A DNA stretch of 64,000 nucleotides, taken from positions 581,382 to 645,381 of the forward strand of contig CAUYUJ010018482.1 in the NCBI GenBank assembly GCA_963575745.1. Direction: 5' to 3'. The notes beneath the pieces were generated by a model that was not told the DNA's origin, ran no database searches, and saw only the letters and a program-made list of their open reading frames with translations. Origin of the DNA: Prorocentrum cordatum. Lineage: Eukaryota; Sar; Dinophyceae; Prorocentrales; Prorocentraceae. Positions 30,190-41,338 of this stretch are shown here, piece by piece; position 1 is the stretch's first letter; each line of letters opens with the position of its first letter. A program made the translations under genes and the position numbers.

Positions 30190-30395
30190 CCCCGGTTAGG
30201 ACGGCGGCAAACGTGGGGGGGGGAGGGAGGGTGGGAGGGGGAGGGGGTGGGGGGGACTGGTGGGGAGGGGGAGGGGGAGGGGGAGGGGGAGGGGAGGGGG
30301 AGGGGAGGAGGAGGGGGGGGAGCAGTGGTGGTGGTGGTGGTGGTGGTGGTGGTGGTGGTGGTGGTGGTGGTGGTGGTGGTGGTGGTGGTGGTGGG
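30190..30395 (+). repeat. (GGGGGA)n and (GGT)n tract
   Basis: Runs of GGGAGGGG at 30215-30320 are followed by about 24 GGT triplets at 30323-30393. This is strongly G-rich on one strand. Confidence 0.9.
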
Positions 30396-31016
30396 GCTCC
30401 GTTGTGACCAAGGTCAGATGAGCGGTGGAGAAATTTGGGGTTGCCACATCACTCGCAAGCCTCGGCACTTCACAACAGGGGGGCGCCAGCGACAGTGCCG
30501 CTCGGCAGCTGTCGGCGCACGGCCGCGTTTCAGGTCCAACCTGTCGCTTAAAAAGCAACCAGCAAGAAGAGGCGACACCAAATCTGAACGAAACGAATTG
30601 CATCCGGCGGCCACGTGGCACAAATTGTTTGGAGGGGGAGCAGGAAGAGAAGCAGGAGGAAGAGGAGGAGGAGGAGGAGGAGGAAGAGGGGGATGGCCAG
30701 TGTAAACCCAAGACTCATCAACTATGTTGAAACTCACCCTCTCTCCAAGATCCCTCTTCATAGGCCCCTACAAGGAGTCACATCCACCGAGGGAATTGCC
30801 CCTTTGAGGGACAACTGTGTGAACATGTTGAAACGCGCCAAAACACCATTCACAGTACTACAACGCCGCGAGTTGACCTGACTATTGCGTCTTGGCGATC
30901 CTGAATCGTGCCATAAACCCATTCCTGGACTTCAACACCGCGAATCAACATAACTAGTGCGCCCTGACAGTCATGAGTGGCTCCGAAACGCAATTTCTGG
31001 TACGTTAACCATGAGA
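30396..31016. other. No gene; two diverged copies of a roughly 70-base unit
   Basis: 30655-30690 is GGA-rich. CTACAACGCCGCGAGTTGAC at 30859 and CTTCAACACCGCGAATCAAC at 30929 start two related units, each continuing with a CCATAAAC or GGCTCCGAAAC word. AT content is higher than the window average. Confidence 0.4.
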
Positions 31017-31270
31017 ACCAGTGAAACTCTTGCAACAGTTTAAAACGAATGTGCGCGGCGCGAAGGCGAGAGCCACATTTTGAAAACGATCCGCCCTCAA
31101 CCCGTGAAATTCTTGCAAGTTTTAAACGAGTGTGCGCGGCGCTAAGCGAGAGCCACGTTTTGAAAACGACACGCCCTCAAATCTGTGAAGCTTGTGCAAC
31201 GTATAAGACAGAATGCTCGCGGCGCTAAGGCGAGAGGCACATTCGGGAAGCGGCCCGCCCTCCATCTGAC
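31017..31270 (+). repeat. Three tandem copies of an approximately 82 bp unit
   Basis: Each copy reads GTGAAACTCTTGCAA, TTTAAAACGA, TGTGCGCGGCGC, AAGGCGAGAGCCACATTTTG and CCGCCCTC. The third copy is the most diverged. Confidence 0.75.
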
Positions 31271-31394
31271 AAACTGTTGTCAGTTTTCAGCATCAGGGTC
31301 ATAAGTGGTGAGGAAGTCTCATGCGAAACGCCCGGCCCGTCCTTTCGGTCGGCCTCGGGGTGCGACAGGGAGGAGTTATCTATAAGGAAAAGGA

Positions 31395-31690
31395 ATGCAG
31401 GGAGGAGGAGGAGGAGGAGGAGGAGGAGGAGGAGGGAGGAGAAGGAGGGGGGAGGAGGAGGAGGAGAGAAGGAGGATGAGGAAGAGGAGGATGAGGAGGA
31501 GGAGCAGGAGGAGCAGAGGAGCAGGAGGAGGAAGAAGAAGAAGAGGAGGAGGAGGAGGAGGGGGGGGAGGAGGAGTAGGAGGAGCAGGAGGAGGAGGAGG
31601 AGGAGGAGGAAGGGGTGGAGAAGGAGGGGGAGGAGGAGAAGGAGGAGGAGGAGGAGGAGGAGGTGGCGGAGGAGGTGGAGGGCAAGAGGG
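31395..31690 (+). repeat. (GGA)n purine tract
   Basis: Almost 300 bases of GGA/GAG/AAG on the + strand. The Arg/Glu/Gly-rich frames across it are artefacts. It is followed at 31800-31890 by GATCGATCG-rich DNA. Confidence 0.9.
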
Positions 31691-31995
31691 AGGGGGATCG
31701 ATCGGCGCTGTTGGCCCGGCGCGATCCTCCGACATCATTTATTCAGTCCCCATGTTGGAGTCCTCTGTGGCCTGGCCACGCTGCAGACGCCGACGCAGTC
31801 CCTGTCGTCGATCGAACGATCGACGATCGATCGAATGGACGAGGCGAGTATCGGTCGATCGAGGATCGATCGAGGATCGAGGCTCCGACTAGAGATGAGC
31901 GAGGAGTCGGAGGGATCCGGCGACCGCGCCGCTCCCAGGAGCTGCCTCCTGACGCCTGTCCCTGTGCAGCGGCCGAAGAACGGTATAACATAAAC

Positions 31996-32294
31996 TTTTC
32001 TGCCACCGGGGGCGTCTGTCCCAGGGTGGCTGGAAAGCTTATGCCTTACTTTGGGTTTCTTAATAAGCATGGGGGGGTACCCCCCCGACGGGGGTCAACC
32101 TCGCCTCGTCGTCGCGCTGCGACGGGGGTCGGAGCGCCTTCGGCGCGCGGTGGCTGCCCGCAACGGGGGTCGATGTGGGGTTGTCGTCGGGAGTGACGCC
32201 CCCCCCCCGCTGATGAAGAAACTCGGAGTACGGTGGCACGTCAGGGTGTAATATTTCCAGCCGCCCTGGGACAGGCGCCCCCAGTGGCGAAAAG
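31996..32294. mobile_element. TIR element T3 (about 300 bp)
   Basis: Left arm TGCCACCGGGGGCGTCTGTC then CCAGGGTGGCTGGAAA. Right arm TTTCCAGCCGCCCTGGGACA then GGCGCCCCCAGTGGCGA. About 38 bases pair with few mismatches. The interior has three ACGGGGGTC repeats and no coding capacity. Only one copy is in this window. Confidence 0.7.
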
Positions 32295-32814
32295 GTTCAT
32301 TCCTCGCCGCTCTTCACCCAGAGCTGCCTCCTAGCGAAGACATCCCAGGAGCTGCTTCCCTTAGCGCACGCCCTCTGCGGTCCGGCCGCGCTGCGGCCCA
32401 GGATCGATCGATTGAATCGCCATCGCTCGGACGTGTGCACCTTTACGTCGGCGAGGACCATCGAGGAGCATCATGGATCATGTGCGAAACACGCAACGCA
32501 CGACACCAGCATCAAAATGCACGGTGAATGGACGTCCGAGCGATGGCGAGTTGAACGAGGGGAGGATCGATCGCTCGAGGACCGAGGCCCCGACCGTGAT
32601 CGTTTTTTTTATGCATTGTTTTGCCGATCGGCGCGGGCCCTCGCACCCCCCCTCCCCCCCCATGGAGTAGATCTAGATTTTTTGGGTGCCTGCTTCGAGC
32701 GGGTGGAGTCTCCCCCTGGGGCCGCACTCTTGCAAACAGTCGCACTGAGCAGAGGTCCGGAGCCAGACCCCCCCCCCCCCCCCCCTCTCTTCCCTCTCCC
32801 CCCTTCCCCCCAAT
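32295..32814. other. No gene recognised
   Basis: GC-rich, with GATCGATCG words at 32400-32410 and 32565-32572 and a C-run near 32768-32800. Confidence 0.4.
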
Positions 32815-33005
32815 TCTGGGGCTGGGCAAAAGGGGGGGGAAAAAGGGGGGTGTAAAAATTTGCTGCTATGAAGCTGTTTCGGCCCACCGAGGGGCCCATT
32901 CCTCGATACATGGGCCCCCCGGCGCCGGGAGGCGCCGGGAAAATCAGCTACGTGAGCTGCCTCTCAAACCCCCCCTTTGCTATCCCCCCCTTTCGCCCGA
33001 CCCGA
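32815..33005. mobile_element. 191 bp derivative carrying only the ends of the 14.4 kb element
   Basis: The left half (TCTGGGGCTGGGCAAAAGG, GTTTCGGCCC, TCGATACATGGGC) matches the left terminal repeat around 8917-9022. The right half (GGCGCCGGGAGGCGCC, GAAAATCAGCTACGTGAGCT, CCTTTCGCCCGACCCGA) matches 23204-23288. The AT-rich inner parts, genes and palindrome clusters are missing. It looks like a MITE-type deletion product. No clear target duplication. Confidence 0.7.
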
Positions 33006-33538
33006 ATGTCGAAGCGCCGGATAACAGAAAAACGCGCCCACGACCCCGGGAGCCAGGACCCGGCCGTGCCCCTCCGCACCCGCGCGGGGCCCCCGTGCGG
33101 ATGGCGGCCGCGCCTGCCCCCGCAGGAGCGCCAGCGTGCCCCCCGGCCTGCTGGCCTCGGCCGCGCCGCAGGCGCGGCGGGCCTTCGCTCTCCCTGGGAG
33201 TTTGTTTTGTTTTGTTTGGCTTTCTTGTTTTTGTGTTTGTTTTTTATTTCCTTTCTCTCCTTCATTTATATATGCCTCTCCCTATATTTTTACAGGCCCG
33301 GGGGGTGGGGGGAAACCCTCTCCCCCCCCAAAGAAAAAACTGGACCCCTGGGATCTCGGGTTCTTGGGCTCCCTTGGACGTCCTTGGAAAAGGTCACTGC
33401 TTTCCGGGTCCCCACAAACGCCTTGTCAGCAGACCCAGAGCGGTCCGAGGGATCTTCAGAGAGGCTCAAGGGAGGCCCCAGACAGCACAAGAGCGCTCCA
33501 AGAGGGACTCCAATTGCGTCAGGACGGCCCAAAAGACC
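33006..33538. other. No gene; T-rich stretch
   Basis: 33200-33290 is T-rich (TTTGTTTTGTTTGG, TTTTTATTTCC). From about 33440 GGCCCC/CCAAGA words begin, the reverse of the TTGGGGCC arrays. Confidence 0.4.
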
Positions 33539-34420
33539 CCCAAGGCACCCAAAAAGCTTTGCAAGGGGCCTTCAAAGCACACAAATCGTCCCATTCCCTT
33601 TGTAAAACTAACAATTTTACAGATTCGCCTTTCGGACTTCATCAGCTTTCAAGACGGTTTCCAAGCCCCCGAGATCGCCTCAAGACACCCCAAAAGGCCC
33701 CCAAGAAAGCTTCAAGACGGCCGAGCCGGGCCCCACGATCGCCCACGAAAGCCCCCAGACAGCCCATAATGGAACCAAGAGGCCCCACAAGGGCTCCCAG
33801 CACAGACCCAAAAGGGCCATGGGAGGTCCCCGGAAGTGCCCAAGATGGGTCCAAAGGGGGCTCCAGCGGGCCCAAGCTTCCCAAGACGGCCCAAGAAGGC
33901 CCCAGGACGGCCCGTGAAGGCGCCGAAACGGCCCCGAAAACACCCCCACGATGTTTCCGAATGCCCGCATAAAGACCTCCAAGGCACCCCAAAAAGCTTT
34001 CCAAGGGGCCTTCAAAATACAAAAATCGTCCCATTCCCTTCGTAAAACTTACAAGTTTAGCATATTCGCCTTTCGGATTTCATCAGCTTTCAAGACGGTT
34101 TCAAAGCCCCCGAGATCGCCTCAAGACGCCCCAAAAGGCCCCCAAGAAAGCTTCAAGACGGCCGAGCCGGGCCCCACGATCGCCCACGAGAGCCCCAAGA
34201 CAGCCCATAATGGAACCAAGAGGCCCCCCAAGGGCTCCCAGCACAGACCCAAAAGGGCCATGGGAGGTCCCCGGACGTGCCCAAGATGGGTCCAAAGGGG
34301 GCTCCAGCGGGCCCAAGCTCCCCAAGACGGCCGAAGAAGGCCCCAGGACGGCCCATGAAGGCGCCAAAACGGCCCACGAGGGCCCCGAAAAAACCCCCAC
34401 GATGTTTCCGAATGCCAGCA
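33539..34420 (+). repeat. Two tandem copies of a 440 bp unit
   Basis: Unit 1 is 33539-33978 and unit 2 is 33979 to about 34420. Both start CCAAGGCACCC..AAAAAGC, pass through ATCGTCCCATTCCCTT, CGCCTTTCGGA.TTCATCAGC and CACGATCGCCCACGA, and end ACGATGTTTCCGAATGCC. They are nearly identical. The units are themselves built from CCAAGACGGCCC-type short repeats. Confidence 0.8.
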
Positions 34421-35880
34421 TTCATTGATTTTGCTCCCATGACATTTCACATTGTGACCCAGTCGTTGAGGGTCTCGTGGCATGCAGCGAAGATGCACGA
34501 GGATGCCCCGTACGAGTTGCAGATGCATGCTCATACCTTTGCACACATGAATTTGTATGTACATATGTACGCTGTATACAGACATACAACAATGTAATTA
34601 TTTTGTATACACCTGGACATTTATTCGGAACGTGCATGCACGTGCGCGTGTATACATGCATGCGCGCATGTATGCACGCACGCATTCCGCTTGCGTGCAG
34701 AGCTCAAAGGACCAAGGTGCATGGCGCGCAGCGCCAATGCAGTCCTGTATGTCCATATATGTATAACACAAGCCCCCCCCAAAATATGTTTCTTCTTTTT
34801 GTTGCTTCTCCCGGGCGATGGCGGGCGTTGGCGGGGGAAGGGGGACCCAGAGGTCCGACGCTCGAAAAGCACTTGCTCCGGGGGCCTTCGCTGGGCCTCG
34901 AGACCGTCCACGAACCACTCGGGGCGAAGGACTGGCCTCAGAGAAGTGGTAGAAGTGGGAGCGGCCCGACGTCTGGGGAGGGAGAGGCTGGGGGCGGCCA
35001 GCGCCACGCTTCGCGCACGATAAACACGAGACGATGGTTTTCATTGTGGCGTTGGCCCCCGAGGAGTTCGGCTAACCTCGGTCTGGCCTCGTCGCTTTAG
35101 CGCTCTGGGCCAAAATGCCCACAGTGAAGTGCGCGCGCGCCCCCGCCATTATGGCGAATTCTGCAAATTTGGTCGTCGGGCTTCTGTCGCCCAAGGGCTA
35201 TAGGGCTATAAACCTCCACCGACCCCAACCAACCTCCATGTACTATCGCACCACGCTGAGGGTGCGGCTGCCTGGGAAAGAATTGAAACTCATTAGTTTG
35301 TGCAGCAAGTGGCCGTCTGACAGTCTGAAAGACACGCGAGGGGTTTTTAACCCGACCGTGCCTAACAACCGCTCGGCCTCCCGAAAATAACTGCTAAATT
35401 TCGCATGCTCTTATTCTCCATAGTAGGGAAAAACGATAAAGCCATCCTTGACACGGGATGTGTACTGGGCAAAAGGAGATGGATATAGGTCACAATCGAC
35501 ACCGTTTATCCACCAATGGACTCCGAAAACATCGATATGCTAGCTTTCGCGGCCCTCGCACTGCTATTCAAGGACTTGTACCGATGAATCATTGCGAAGG
35601 GCCATGCCATGTGCACATGGGAGGGACGAGCAGACGAAATAGAGAGAGAGGGGGGGAAAGATGGAAGAAGGCCGAAGCCTTCGTGTGGCAGAACGAAGAG
35701 AGCTTCCCAGACTTTGCCATTCGGCATCCTTCGCCGGCGCCGTCTGGGAATGGTTGGGAATCACTCCAGAGACAGCCCGGAGGACAGCAGGACAGCACGG
35801 GTCGTGACGCTGCCAGCGCGGGGGGGGGGGGGGACGGCCAGGGCCGGCAACGGCCGCGATTGCGAAACATGAAAGCACGG
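34421..35880. other. No supported gene
   Basis: 34550-34690 is AT-rich with GTACATATGTAC, TGCATGCGCGCATG and CACGCACGCA words; a similar GTACATATGTAC lies at 42250-42261. 34800-35880 is of mixed composition with no open frame that has recognisable domains. Confidence 0.35.
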
Positions 35881-35894
35881 AAGCCCTCCCTGGC

Positions 35895-35985
35895 GCGCGG
35901 AGCGCGCCAGGGGCGGTGCCGGAGGCGCCGCCGGGGGGCCCCAGCGCCGATCCGAGAAATCCGCGCGGACCTCCGAGTTTTTATG
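35895..35985 (+). repeat. Dispersed repeat R10, copy 1
   Basis: AGCGCCGATCCGAGAAATCC then GCGCGGACCTCCGAGTTTTT matches 53165-53215 (GAGCCGATCCGAGAGATTCG, CGCGGACCTCCGAGTTCTC). Both copies lie just upstream of a T1 element. Confidence 0.65.
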
Positions 35986-36088
35986 TTTATGTCACTTTTC
36001 GTTCCCCTCGTTGGGCCTCCTCGGGGCGCGGCGGAGAATTCTTCGAGATGCTCGCCCGCCCCCCAAGGGTGGGGGCTGCATTACCTTA

Positions 36089-36233
36089 CTTCGGGCAAGC
36101 CCCTCTACAGGAGGAAGATTCAAGTATAGTCAAACATAGCCTGGTGACGATCTTCGTGCTCTTTTGAGTATTTGTATCTTTTCGGACACTTCATTTTTCT
36201 TCCAAAATCCGCCTGTAGGAGGACACGCCCCAC
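36089..36233. mobile_element. TIR element of family T1 (145 bp)
   Basis: Left arm CTTCGGGCAAGCCCCTCTAC then AGGAGGAAGATTCAA; right arm TTCCAAAATCCGCCTGTAGG then AGGACACGCCCCAC. The middle has ATAGTCAAACATAG and GGTGACGAT, shared with 53222-53370 and 59234-59391. Confidence 0.7.
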
Positions 36234-36575
36234 CTGATGCAGACCACACCCTTTGCAAACCACATCCTTCGGAGTCGCCGGGGGAGGGGGGGGGGGGGGC
36301 TCGGGGGTAAAGGCGCGCAGCGGCGGGGGGCGCGGTGCGCCGCATTGGTCTCCCCGGCCAGGTCGGCGGGTAGGGGCGGCGTGAGTCACTGAGCGCGTTC
36401 CACTACTCGCAAAGTGCTTACCCCTCAGTCGGGCATGTCCCTCTACAGTAGGGATATTCTTGATTATAGGTGATGGTTTTTCCCAACCATCCTGTGGTGT
36501 TGGGTCCTCGTTTTGAAGAGACAGCGCCCCGCGTTCCTCCTCTCTTCCTCCTCCTCCTCTTCCCCATCCTCCCTC

Positions 36576-36598
36576 CTCCCATCAGCATCATCATCATC

Positions 36599-36630
<32 letters not shown>

Positions 36631-36770
36631 CGTCATCATCATCATCATCATCATCATCGTCATCATCATCATCATCATCGTCATCATCATCGTCATCATC
36701 ATCATCATCAGCATCATCATCATCGTCATCACCCACCATCATCGTCATCATCACCATCATCGTCACACCT
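36576..36770 (+). repeat. (CAT)n microsatellite
   Basis: CATCATCAT with CGT and CAC variants, directly before the first 90-base repeat. Confidence 0.9.
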
Positions 36771-36778
36771 CTCACACG

Positions 36779-38010
36779 CTTCGTGGCCCCATAAGGAGCT
36801 CCACCGAAGGCCCCAGTGCTGCCGCCCGCATGCGTCAGCCACACCCAATTCGGCATACCCCTCACACGTTTCGTGGCCCCATAGGGAGCTCCACCGAAGG
36901 CCCCAGTGCTGCCGCCCGCATGCGTCAGCCACACCCAGTTCGGCACACCCCTCACACGTTTCGTGGCCCCATAGGGAGCTCCACCGAAGGCCCCAGTGCC
37001 GCCGCCCGCATGCGTCAGCCACACCCAGTTCGGCACACCCCTCACACGTTTCGTGGCCCCATAGGGAGCTCCACCGAAGGCCCCAGTGCTGCCGCCCGCA
37101 TGCGTCAGCCACACCCAATTCGGCACACCCCTCACACGTTTCGTGGCCCCATAGGGAGCTCCACCGAAGGCCCCAGTGCTGCCGCCCGCATGCGTCAGCC
37201 ACACCCAATTCGGCACACCCCTCACACGCTTTCGTGGCCCCATAGGGAGCTCCACCGAAGGCCCCAGTGCCGCCGCCCGCATGCGTCAGCCACACCCAAT
37301 TCGGCACACCCCTCACACGTTTCGTGGCCCCATAGGGAGCTCCACCGAAGGCCCCAGTGCCGCCGCCCGCATGCGTCAGCCACACCCAATTCGGCACACC
37401 CCTCACACGTTTCGTGGCCCCATAGGGAGCTCCACCGAAGGCCCCAGTGCCGCCGCCCGCATGCGTCAGCCACACCCAATTCGGCACACCCCTCACACGT
37501 TTCGTGGCCCCATAGGTAGCTCCACCGAAGGCACCAGTGCCGCCGCCCGCATGCGTCAGCCACATCCAATTCGGCACACCCCTCACACGTTTCGTGGCCC
37601 CATAGGGAGCCCCACCGAAGGCAGCAGTGCCGCCGCCCGCATGCGTCAGCCACACCCAATTCGGCACACCCCTCACACGTTTCGTGGCCCCATAGGGAGC
37701 TCCACCGAAGGCAGCAGTGCCGCCGCCCGCATGCGTCAGCCACATCCAATTCGGCACACCCCTCACACGCTTCGTGGCCCCATAGGGAGCTCCACCGAAG
37801 GCCCCAGTGCTGCCGCCAGCATGCGTCAGCCACACCCAGTTCGGCACACCACTCACACGCTTCGTGGCCCCATAGGTAGCTCCACCGAAGGCCGCAGTGC
37901 CGCCGCCCGCATGCGCCAGCCACATCCAATTCGGCACACCCCTCACACGTTTCGTGGCCCCATAGGGAGCCCCACCGAAGGCCCCAGTGCCACCGCTCGC
38001 ATGCGTCCCG
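36779..38010 (+). repeat. 90-base tandem array, block 1 (about 13.7 copies)
   Basis: Each unit starts TTTCGTGGCCCCATAGGGAG, then CTCCACCGAAGGCCCCAGTG, CCGCCCGCATGCGTCAGCC and CAATTCGGCACACCCCTCAC. Because 90 is a multiple of three and the unit has no stop in several frames, 30-residue repeat frames open on both strands. I see no start, splice or codon signal that makes them genes. Confidence 0.9.
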
Positions 38011-38039
38011 CACACCCATTTCGGCACCTCCACCAAACA

Positions 38040-38395
38040 CAGCGTTTCGTGGCCCCACAGGGACCTCTACCGAAGGCCCCAGTGGTGCCGCCTGTATGCG
38101 TCACCCCCACCCCAGCCCAGCATTTCGTGGCCCAACAGGGAGCTCCACCGAAGGCCCCAGTGGTGCCGCTCGCATGCGCCACCCCCACCCAGCACAGCGT
38201 TTCGTGGCCCCACAGGGAGCTCCACCGACGGCTCCAGTGGTGCCGCCCGCATGCGTCACCCCCGCCCAGTACAGCGTTTCGTGGCCTCACAGGGACCTCC
38301 ACCGAAGGCCCCAGTGGTGCCGCCCGCATGCGCCATCCCCACCCAGCACAGCGTTTCGTGGCCCCACAGGGAGCTCCACCGAAAGCGGCACCTGC
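38040..38395 (+). repeat. Shortened 60-base variant of the same repeat, six copies
   Basis: Same core (GTTTCGTGGCCCCACAGGGA, CTCCACCGAAGG, CCAGTGGTGCCGCCCGCATG), but the TTCGGCACACCCCTCACAC part is lost and replaced by CACCCAGCACAGC. Confidence 0.85.
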
Positions 38396-38589
38396 AATGC
38401 GATATTCACAACTGCATATGGTTGGGTCCTTCGCCAGGATAATTTGTGCTTCTGTTTTTTCCCAACCATCCTGTGGTGTTGGGTCCTCGTTTTGAAGAGA
38501 CAGCGCCCGCTCCCGCTCCCGCTCCCGCTCCTCCTCCCCCTCCTCCCTCCTCCCTCCTCCCACCATCATCATCGTCATCATCTTCAATT

Positions 38590-40770
38590 TCGGCACACCC
38601 CTCACACGCTTCGTGGCCCCATAGGGAGCCTCACTGGAGGCCCCAGTGCTGCCGCCCGCGTGCGTCCCGCACACCCAATTCGGCACACCCCTCACACGTT
38701 TCGTGGCCCCATAGGGAGCCCCACCGAAGGCCCCAGTGCTTCCGCCCGCATGCGTCACGCACACCCAATTCGGCACACCCCTCACACGCGTCGTGGCCCC
38801 ATAGGGAGCCCCACCGAAGGCCCCAGTGCTGCCGCCCGCATGCGTCACGCACACCCAATTCACACCCCTCACACGTTTCGTGGCCCCATCACCCCAGTGT
38901 TCGTCACGGGCTTCCCCATAGGGAGCCCCACCGAAGGCCCCAGTGCTGCCGCCCGCATGCGTCACGCACACCCAATTCGGCACACCCCTCACACGTTTCG
39001 TGGCCCCATAGGGAGCCCCACCGAAGGCCCCAGTGCTGCCGCCCGCATGCGTCCCGCACACCCAATTCGGCACACCCCTCACACGTTTCGTGGCCCCATA
39101 GGGAGCCCCACCGAAGGCCCCAGTGCTGCCGCCCGCATGCGTCCCGCACACCCAATTCGGCACACCCCTCACACGTTTCGTGGCCCCATAGGGAGCCCCA
39201 CCGAAGGCCCCAGTGCTGCCGCCCGCATGCGTCCCGCACACCCAATTCGGCACACCCCTCACACGTTTCGTGGCCCCATAGTGGCCCCAAAGTGGACCGC
39301 CCCACCGAAGGCCCCAGTGCTGCCGCGCCGCATGCGTCACGCACACCCAATTCGCACACCCCACACACGCTTCGTGGCCCCATAGGGAGCCCCACCGAAG
39401 GCCCCAGTGCTGCCGCCCGCATGCGTCCCGCACGCCCAATTCGGCACACCCCTCACACGTTTCGTGGCCCCATAGGGAGCTCCACCGAAGGCCCCAGTGC
39501 TGCCGCCCGCATGCGTCCCGCACACCCAATTCGGCACACCCCTCACACGTTTCGTGGCCCCATAGGGGGCCCCACCGAAGGCCCCAGTGCTGCCGCCCGC
39601 ATGCGTCACGCACACCCAAAACGGCACACCCCTCACGCGTTTCGTGGCCCCATAGGGAGCCCCACCAAATGCCCCAGTGCTGCCGCCCGCATGCGTCACG
39701 CACACCCAATGCGGCACACCTCTCACACGTTTCGTGGCCCCATAAGGGAGCTCCACCGAAGGCCCCAGTGGCGGCGCTCACATGCGCATGCGTCCCGCAC
39801 ACACATGTCGGCACATCCCTCACAGGTTTATTGGCCACCATCATCCACCGGAGGCCCCAGTGGCGGCGCTCACACGCGTCACCCACACCCACCCAATTCG
39901 CCACACCCCTCACACGTTTCGTGGCCCCATAGGGAGCTCCACCGAAGGCCCCAGCGACCGCGCTCACATGCGTCCCCGCCACCCATCCCGGCACGTCCCT
40001 CACAACAACAGGCTTCGTGGCTTCATAGGGAGCCCCACCGAAGGCCACAGTGGCACCGCCCGCATGCGTCACCACCCGCACCCAATTCGGCACACCCCTC
40101 ACACGTTTCGTGGCCCATAGGGAGCTGCACCGAAGGCCCCAGTGGCGGCGCTCACATGCGTCCCCGCCACACATCCCAGTACACCCCTCACGCGCTTCGT
40201 GGCCCATAGGGAGCTCCACCGAAGGCCCCAGCGGCCGCGCTCACATGCGTCCCCGCCACCCATCCCGGCACGCCCCTCACAACAACAGGTTTCGTGGCCC
40301 CATAGGGAGCTCCACCGAAGGCCCCAGTGGCACCGCCCGCATGCGTCACCACCCGCACCCAATTCGGCACACCCCTCACACGTTTCGTGGCCCTATAGGG
40401 AGCTGCACCGAAGGCCCCAGTGGCGGCGCTCACATGCGCCCCCGCCACACATCCCAGTACACCCCTCACGCGCTTCGTGGCCCCATAGGGAGCACCACCG
40501 AAGGCCCCAGTAGCGACGCTTACATGCGTCTCCGCCACCCATGCCGGCACCCCCTCCGCAGCAGCATCATGTTTCGGGGACCCATGGGGAGCTCCACTGG
40601 AGGCCCCAGTGGCGGCCCGCACCCGCCACCCATGTCGGCACGCCCCGCGTGTGTTTCATTTCCCCATAGGGAGCTTCGCCGAATGCCCCAGTGGCACCCA
40701 TCTCGACACACCTCTCACACGTTCCGTAGTCCTATGGGGAGTTCCTCTGAAGATGAAACCCGCAGCTGCG
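38590..40770 (+). repeat. 90-base tandem array, block 2 (about 25 copies)
   Basis: Same unit as 36779-38010, mostly with CGTCACGCACACCCAATTCG or CGTCCCGCACACCC. It becomes more diverged after about 39760 (CCAGTGGCGGCGCTCACATG variants, AACAACAGG insertions). One unit at about 38880-38930 has an inserted ACCCCAGTGTTCGTCACGGG. Confidence 0.9.
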
Positions 40771-41024
40771 GTACTGACAACTGCATATGGTTGGGTTCCT
40801 CGCCAGGCTAATTGTTTCATTTTGTTTTGACATTTTGTCCCCAAACACACCCGTAGGAGGACGTGCCCTACCTAAGCCCACTCGCAAGACGTCAGAGAAC
40901 AACACATATTTTCCTTCGATGTGATGGATCGTGGATCCCCCGCGGCGGATTCGGGCCAGTTGCGAGAAGTTGCTTTGCGAGTAGTGGACCGCGCTTGACT
41001 AGTGAGGGGGGGATCCGCGGGATG

Positions 41025-41180
41025 CGTCACGGCTCGAGGTTGGAGGTTTTCGGGCGTCTTCGTCTGCTCTCGGCCGCGTTCCAGCCTCGGGGCTGCGCTC
41101 CAGCAGCTGTGCTTCGCCGCGGGCGCTCTGGGGGGCCCAGCTCGTCCCCAACGGCCGCCAGAGAGCCGAGTTCTGACCTG
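41025..41180 (+). repeat. Dispersed repeat R7, copy 2
   Basis: GGCTCGAGGTTGGAGGTTTT, CTTCGTCTGCTCTCGGC, TTCCAGCCTCGGGGC and AACGGCCGCCAGA match 25235-25395. Confidence 0.6.
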
Positions 41181-41209
41181 AAGACCAAAGGGGTGGTGTT
41201 ACCCTGATC

Positions 41210-41338
41210 ATTGGATGCCAGAACTCTCTGGACGCGACAGGCGAGACCGGTCGATACAAATTTTGCTGCCGATTCCGGTTTCTGTCGCGACCGATCGGTC
41301 GCGAACGATCGCGACCGAACGAACATCGGTATCCTATG
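41210..41338. mobile_element. TIR element T4, copy 1 (GATCGGTCGCGACC-rich)
   Basis: Starts CATTGGATGCCAGAA.TCTC and ends CATCGGTATCCTATG, an imperfect inversion. The interior has GCGACCGATCGGTCGCGA and GATCGCGACCGAACG. It matches 42856-43059 and continues into the same TTTGGG.GTGGC/GCATGGC context. Confidence 0.6.

Larger units (their letters stand above)
36428..40871. mobile_element. 4.4 kb T1-family element filled with tandem repeats
   Basis: The left arm at 36428 reads GTCGGGCATGTCCCTCTACA. The right arm ends CACCCGTAGGAGGACGTGCC then CTAC at 40871, pairing over about 25 bases. Between the arms, one module is present twice: a CCCAACCATCCTGTGGTGTT then GGGTCCTCG and GAGACAGCGCCC block (36484 and 38462), a simple repeat, a 90-base tandem array, and an exit block AACTGCATATGGTTGGG (38411 and 40780). 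This suggests internal duplication inside a small element that grew to 4.4 kb. Confidence 0.65.

Noticed and set aside
36729-40219. Very long open frames on both strands (up to about 750 residues)
   Set aside because: They run through a 90-base tandem repeat with no stop codon in several frames at once. There is no start context, splice sign or domain; the openness follows from the unit length.
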